DNA of 64,000 nucleotides, taken from Neobacillus sp. WH10 (lineage in GTDB: Bacteria; Bacillota; Bacilli; Bacillales; Cytobacillaceae). Positions 60,065-64,000 of the stretch are shown here, in pieces. The DNA is taken from NCBI RefSeq assembly GCF_030123405.1, contig NZ_CP126110.1:2604001-2668000 (forward strand). Reading direction: 5' to 3'. The notes under the pieces were generated by a model that saw only the letters and a program-made list of their open reading frames with translations, had not been told where the DNA came from and did not search any database. Within the stretch, counting starts at the first letter, position 1, and each line of letters starts with the position of its first letter. The position numbers and the translations under genes were made by a program.

Positions 60065-60200
60065 TGTTCAATAAAAGGGCGCGATTGTAAAACAAAAAGT
60101 AAAAGGGATGATACATATTAGTCATGTATAATATGTATTACTCCTTATTTTTTCTGAATTTTTACGATTTAGGACTTGATAATAAATAAAACAACTTTAT
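60065..60200 (+). repeat. Composite family B element with hairpin and family C motif
   Basis: TTCAATAAAAGGGCGCGATT, the GATACATATT..AATATGTATT hairpin (60,110-60,139), then TTTTTACGATTTAGGACTTG and AACAACTTTATTATAC. It corresponds segment for segment to 14,090-14,220. The rest up to 60,507 has no supported gene. Confidence 0.68.
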
Positions 60201-60507
60201 TATACGAAACATTACCCATCAAAAGGAATATTACCTAAAGTTGATAATTCCTCTGTTCGAGTATATTACGAAAATATTGGAAGTGATTTACAAAAAAATG
60301 TTGAGTTCCAAGTAAATATAAAATACTGTATAGATATTTTTGAAATCATTTGAAATGATGAACAGCACACAACTATTCAAGCGTTGGAACGGGAAAAAGA
60401 CACAAGCCGTATAGTGGATACCATCGAAATAGGGATTAAACCATGTGGAGGGTTCCTGTGGTCAGCTTTAATCTCAATTAAAACCATGAGAACCGTCCAT
60501 GAGGGGA

Positions 60508-61461
60508 TTAATCCACTTTTAATGATTTCTTTATCAGTAAATATTGTTCAATCTCTTTCAGGAGTTGAAATAACTGTGCTCTCGCCTCGAATTCATCCCT
60601 TGATGTCGGGAGAGGTTCTTCCTTAAATTGATTATGCAATTCACCCAAGCGATGTAAATAATGTTGTGCCGTGTTTCCTGGGTGAATGGCTTCACCTAAT
60701 TCTTCTAGAAAATCTGCTACCATATATCGTTGTGTGACAAGCAGGTCAATGGATGTCACCATCGGCAGGATCCGTTCAATAATCTCAAATTGTTTTTCAC
60801 GCGTTTTGAAATAATGGTAATAATAATCTTGTGTTCGTAAAAAATGGTTTTGGACATCCCGAAACGCTAAGCTTTTGGCTTCTTCCAGCAAGCGTTCCGT
60901 TTCAATAATCTCTTCTCCAACCCAACGGCTTTCGTTGGTCCGAAGGTAGGAGACCATTTCTTTAAAAATTGATCGGAAATTTTCTTCAATCTCCACTTGA
61001 TATTGTTTCAATTTAACGTCAAGGCTCGGCATGTATAAATTGACAAGAAGAGCAACTCCAATTCCAATCGCAATAAGAGCGATCTCGTTGAATACATTTC
61101 CTAGCGTTATGTTTTTGTCTGTGTAAAGATGAAGAATAATAACCGAACTAGTTACGATCCCTTCACTTACTTTAATGCGGACGGAAAGCGGAATAAAGAC
61201 CAAAAGCAGCAATCCAATCACAACCGGATGGTAGGCAATCGTTTCAAAGAAGATAAACGAAAAGCAAATGGCCAGCATGCAGGCAATAAATCTGTCATAG
61301 GCAGCCTGCAGCGATCTTTTTTTGGAATTCTGCACACAAAGAATTGTTATGATTCCTGCGGAAGCAAAGTAATTCAAGCCGAAAAATTGAGCAATACTAA
61401 TCGCTGCAGCGGCTCCAATAGCAGTCTTGACGGTTCGATAACCGATTTTTAATGAGAACAT
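60508..61461 (-). CDS. Aromatic acid exporter family protein (ArAE_1/DUF939 type)
   Basis: 317 residues from ATG 61461. The N-terminal half has five to six membrane helices (KTAIGAAAAISIAQFFGLNY, FASAGIITILCVQN, FIACMLAICFSFIFFETIAY and following), the pattern of fusaric-acid-resistance/ArAE proteins. The C-terminal half (about 165-317) is a cytoplasmic helical domain (YQVEIEENFRSIFKEMVSYL, LLEEAKSLAFRDVQNHFLRT). Bacillus YqjA-like proteins have this layout. Export of aromatic acids is inferred from the family only. Confidence 0.85.
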   Translation of the reverse strand: MFSLKIGYRTVKTAIGAAAAISIAQFFGLNYFASAGIITILCVQNSKKRSLQAAYDRFIACMLAICFSFIFFETIAYHPVVIGLLLLVFIPLSVRIKVSEGIVTSSVIILHLYTDKNITLGNVFNEIALIAIGIGVALLVNLYMPSLDVKLKQYQVEIEENFRSIFKEMVSYLRTNESRWVGEEIIETERLLEEAKSLAFRDVQNHFLRTQDYYYHYFKTREKQFEIIERILPMVTSIDLLVTQRYMVADFLEELGEAIHPGNTAQHYLHRLGELHNQFKEEPLPTSRDEFEARAQLFQLLKEIEQYLLIKKSLKVD

Positions 61462-61805
61462 ATCATACCTCTAATCATTCTGGATATTACATAGTATATA
61501 TAATAATGCCGAAATCATCTAGATTGGGCAGTGCCGATTTACCTTTAGATTCGGTGGGGGGCTTTATCGCCTACAAAGTTCATGATGTTCAAATAGGGGA
61601 AACTGCCTTTGGACCAGGTTTTGTCATTGCAGCTGTCTTAGACTGGGCGGGAATTTGCCATAATGAAAGAGGATATTTGACAATTAATCGACTGTTTTTG
61701 ATCCAGATATAAAGATAACACCTTTTACAGCTTGTGACGAGGCTTTCGGGGGATGTTTTGGTAAAATGAAGGATGAAATAAAGGTCACAAGAAAGGACAC
61801 GGCAC
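61462..61805 (+). other. Stretch without a supported gene
   Basis: An open frame (61,452-61,712) encodes LGSADLPLDSVGGFIAYKVH and more, without a ribosome binding site. I recognise nothing in it; it could be a remnant. A ribosome binding site for the next gene (GAAAGGACAC) closes the interval. Confidence 0.4.
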
Positions 61806-62969
61806 ATGACATTTTTAGAAAAAATTAAACCCCACTTAATTAGCGATGATATTTTAATTCAAGAAACTGTTCTTCATGCACTGCATGATTATCCTAACGT
61901 TCCTGAAGAATGGACAGTAGCGTTATTGAAGGAAGCTTTTAAAAATAAGGAGAAGCAATCTTCCATTTTGATTTATGTAGAAAAACAAACCATCAATGAA
62001 GAAGCAGTCCAGATTTTACTTGAAAATTTACCTAAAATGGATCAGTCTGGGAATCATTTAGCGATAAATTTATTAGATCATTTGGAGCCGGAGCTTGCTC
62101 TAAAATATATGGAGCCATTGAAAAGATATATTAATGAGGATACATGGGCGTTATACAAGTTAATCCTGCATGGGAGCAAAGAAGTGATTTACGAAGAATA
62201 TGCCAAAACGATCAATACCCTTGACCGAGCAGATTCTTTTCAACACGACTTATTCATAAAAGCAAAAAAACTAGCGAAATGTCTGGTGCAAAACAATTGG
62301 ATTACACCTGAGGAAATTGCTTCTGTCATCGAGGATGAATTAAAGGAACAATGGTTTTCCTTTAGCGGCATCTTGTCAGTTTATATGATTGGATTATTAA
62401 AATTGTCTCAGTTTATCCCTGTGCTGGCAGATTTGTTAGTACGGGATGACGATATCTTATTAGAAGAGGCTGCTTTTGCGTTAATTGGTTTTCAAAATGA
62501 TGATGTTGTAAAAGAGGTTGCACCTTATTTAAAGAAACCGGAATCGATTATTTTTGCCACTTCTGTTGTTGAAAATATTAAAACGGAACTCGCTGTAAAG
62601 GTGTTAAGAGAGGCATACAGGGCTGCAGAAGAATTAGGGGATCAAGATTTACTGATCGAGGCACTCTGTCATCAACTATCAAAAGCGGCATTGCCCGAAA
62701 TCTCAACACATATGGAAAACGAGTATTTATCAGGCATGGTTGATATTGAACAGGTGGTCTATAGTTACTATTCCATACTTGAGGAGCAACACCCTGAATT
62801 AGAGGAATGGAAGCATGCAGCATTTGAAAGTGAAATGGATTACAGGAACGCGCAAGAGCAAACGAATTTGCTGCAAAGTTTACCTATTCGAAATGAAAAT
62901 CAAGTTGGCCGGAATGACCCATGTCCTTGCGGCAGTGGTAAAAAGTATAAAAAATGCTGCGGAAAATGA
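61806..62969 (+). CDS. HEAT-like repeat protein with SEC-C zinc motif
   Basis: 387 residues from ATG 61806 (AAGAAAGGACACGG upstream). The body is built from antiparallel helix pairs (LEKIKPHLISDDILIQETVL, LADLLVRDDDILLEEAAFAL, VKEVAPYLKKPESIIFATSV) like HEAT or ARM repeats. The last 20 residues GRNDPCPCGSGKKYKKCCGK are the SEC-C motif (CxCx8CC), the zinc-binding tail first seen in SecA. It probably binds a protein or ribosome partner; the role is unknown. A strong hairpin follows. Confidence 0.9.
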   Translation: MTFLEKIKPHLISDDILIQETVLHALHDYPNVPEEWTVALLKEAFKNKEKQSSILIYVEKQTINEEAVQILLENLPKMDQSGNHLAINLLDHLEPELALKYMEPLKRYINEDTWALYKLILHGSKEVIYEEYAKTINTLDRADSFQHDLFIKAKKLAKCLVQNNWITPEEIASVIEDELKEQWFSFSGILSVYMIGLLKLSQFIPVLADLLVRDDDILLEEAAFALIGFQNDDVVKEVAPYLKKPESIIFATSVVENIKTELAVKVLREAYRAAEELGDQDLLIEALCHQLSKAALPEISTHMENEYLSGMVDIEQVVYSYYSILEEQHPELEEWKHAAFESEMDYRNAQEQTNLLQSLPIRNENQVGRNDPCPCGSGKKYKKCCGK

Positions 62970-63057
62970 AAAATTACCCAATCTTGAGTTAATGGCTCGA
63001 GTAGGCGCATTAATTAATACAGTAAATATAAATAGAAGAAATAACTCAGTACTTTGA

Positions 63058-63118
63058 TTTGCTCTCCCTAAGGTAGACAGGTTGAAAAATAAAACTTGTT
63101 TATCTTAGGGAGAGCAGT
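63058..63118. terminator. Long bidirectional hairpin
   Basis: TGCTCTCCCTAAGGTAGACA and TGTTTATCTTAGGGAGAGCA arms with an A/T-rich loop, between the convergent genes. Confidence 0.82.
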
Positions 63119-63193
63119 TCAACAGTGAACTGAGTTATTTTTCCTATCATTGATACGCACTATATAGGTTTATATGTAGTTCCTAGTATTTTT

Positions 63194-63565
63194 CTATCTG
63201 TGTTGATCTACAAGAATCTGATTACCATCTGGGTCTTCAATTGTAAAAAATGCTGGTCCTTCAGTTGACTCATCTGCTTCAGCTAGCATTGTAATTCCTT
63301 TTTCTTTAAGTTGTTTTTGTAGTTCCCGAATGTCCGTAAACGATTCGAGATTCTCAGCATTTTCATTCCAGCCTGGATTAAAAGTTAAAATGTTCTTTTC
63401 AAACATCGATTGAAATAGCCCAATAATGCAATTTTCGTTCTTCATAATAAGCCAATTTTGGGTAATATCACCTCCAAAGACTTGAAATCCAAGTTTTTCA
63501 TAAAATGATTTTGATAGTTGAATGTCTTTTACATTTAAACTTACAGAAAACGCACCAAGTTTCAT
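63194..63565 (-). CDS. VOC family protein (glyoxalase-like)
   Basis: 123 residues from ATG 63565, with AAAAGGAGATAAAA upstream. LGAFSVSLNVKDIQLSKSFY, EKLGFQVFGG and a C-terminal EGPAFFTIEDPDGNQILVDQ (DPDGN signature) form two VOC beta-alpha-beta-beta-beta modules. The metal-ligand pattern is incomplete, so binding rather than catalysis is possible. Length is normal for the family. Confidence 0.9.
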   Translation of the reverse strand: MKLGAFSVSLNVKDIQLSKSFYEKLGFQVFGGDITQNWLIMKNENCIIGLFQSMFEKNILTFNPGWNENAENLESFTDIRELQKQLKEKGITMLAEADESTEGPAFFTIEDPDGNQILVDQHR

Positions 63566-63837
63566 ATTTTTTATCTCCTTTTCATAAAAATTCAGATAGT
63601 TGTCTTTATGGGGTATTTAACATTAGATAAGTTTAGTATAAATGAGTACTTTGAATTAAACAATATTTACCAGGAGGGGATAGGTCGGAAGCAAATGGAA
63701 CGAGTTTTATGATCTGGTTCTTTTCATGCAAAATCAACGTTTAGGGGTTGTTTCTCAAGGATTGATGCAAACGAGTAATATTTTCCACGTATACTGAGGA
63801 AAAGCCCAATCCCTGATAGCATAGAAGACAAAAAAGA

Positions 63838-64000
63838 TGATGTTCTCGCAGCTAATTATTTCAGGCTGTAATATCGATGGGGCAAACTTTGAACAAACAT
63901 CACTAAAAGGAATAGATATTAGTACCTCAACATTTAATACGCTTAATGTGTCAATGGATGAATTAAAAGGCTGCAAGATCTCATCCTATCAAGCGATTCA
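63838..64000 (+). pseudogene. Pentapeptide-repeat (Qnr/McbG-like) protein fragment, runs off the edge
   Basis: LIISGCNIDGANFEQTSLKG followed by IDISTSTFNTLNVSMDELKG and CKISSYQAI is read without a stop to the window end. A(D/N)LXX-type pentapeptides and the DLKGC..S..QAI tail resemble the C-terminal end of Qnr/McbG-like proteins. No start or ribosome binding site is seen before it, and the upstream bases are not coding in this frame, so it is probably a 5'-deleted remnant. Confidence 0.6.

Noticed and set aside
61452..61712. 86-codon frame between the exporter and the SEC-C gene
   Set aside because: No ribosome binding site, starts inside the leader of the divergent gene, and has no recognisable motif; may be a remnant but cannot be supported.

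Overview
The window looks like the accessory part of a chromosome from a low-GC Bacillus-type Firmicute. Coding sequences are AT-rich, ribosome binding sites are strong AGGAGG types, TTG and GTG starts are common, and a T-box leader is present. Recognisable families fit the same group: YjzC, DUF3231, WGxxGxxG proteins, CYP102-type P450, gapN, and a Tn3-family transposon of the Bacillus type. No rRNA, tRNA, CRISPR array, replication gene or housekeeping operon was seen. A few islands are clearly richer in GC (about 14.45-15.46, 42.4-42.9, 55.5-56.4 and 57.0-59.1 kb) and are probably imports.

1-28.7 kb and 40-46.5 kb are a long run of single, mostly plus-strand enzyme or hypothetical genes. They include histidine phosphatases, a GNAT behind a T-box, VOC proteins, an SDR, a methyltransferase, a cysteine hydrolase, a metallophosphoesterase, an alpha/beta hydrolase, an EEP nuclease-like protein, a Nudix hydrolase, DinB, and three SMI1/KNR4 immunity-like genes. 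Most are followed by one copy of the same roughly 100-bp imperfect-palindromic repeat (called family A here). All clear copies lie in the same orientation. The arrangement recalls a cassette array, and this repeat is the most unusual feature of the window. A second family (family B, containing AATCGGGCGC) takes over from 13 kb and dominates 46-60 kb.

Insertions sit in this background. An IS1111-like IS110 element lies inside a family A copy (10.3-12.05 kb). A second IS110-family element is at 26.8-28.5 kb, and an IS3-family element at 44.5-45.9 kb appears to sit in a terminator loop. A membrane-protein gene is split by structured RNA-like DNA, followed by a group II intron 3' end (17.3-19.6 kb). 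A 10.36-kb Tn3-family transposon occupies 29,218-39,578, with near-perfect inverted repeats and a perfect 5-bp target duplication (TATAA). It carries cardiolipin synthase, an ABC-2-type permease with TetR regulators, a chimeric P450/gapN remnant, a resolvase with its res site, and a transposase broken by frameshifts and a stop.

46.7-64 kb holds a 928-residue secreted protein with Ca-binding TSP3 repeats and a DUF3289-like C-terminus, translationally coupled to a lipoprotein (candidate toxin and immunity). It also holds a decayed tyrosine recombinase, a MerR/SRPBCC operon with a long-spacer promoter, a GC-rich FAD monooxygenase with a convergent TetR regulator and matching operators, an aromatic-acid-exporter-like protein, a HEAT/SEC-C protein and small enzymes. 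At least fifteen genes are broken by stops, frameshifts, truncation or insertion, so the region is in active turnover.
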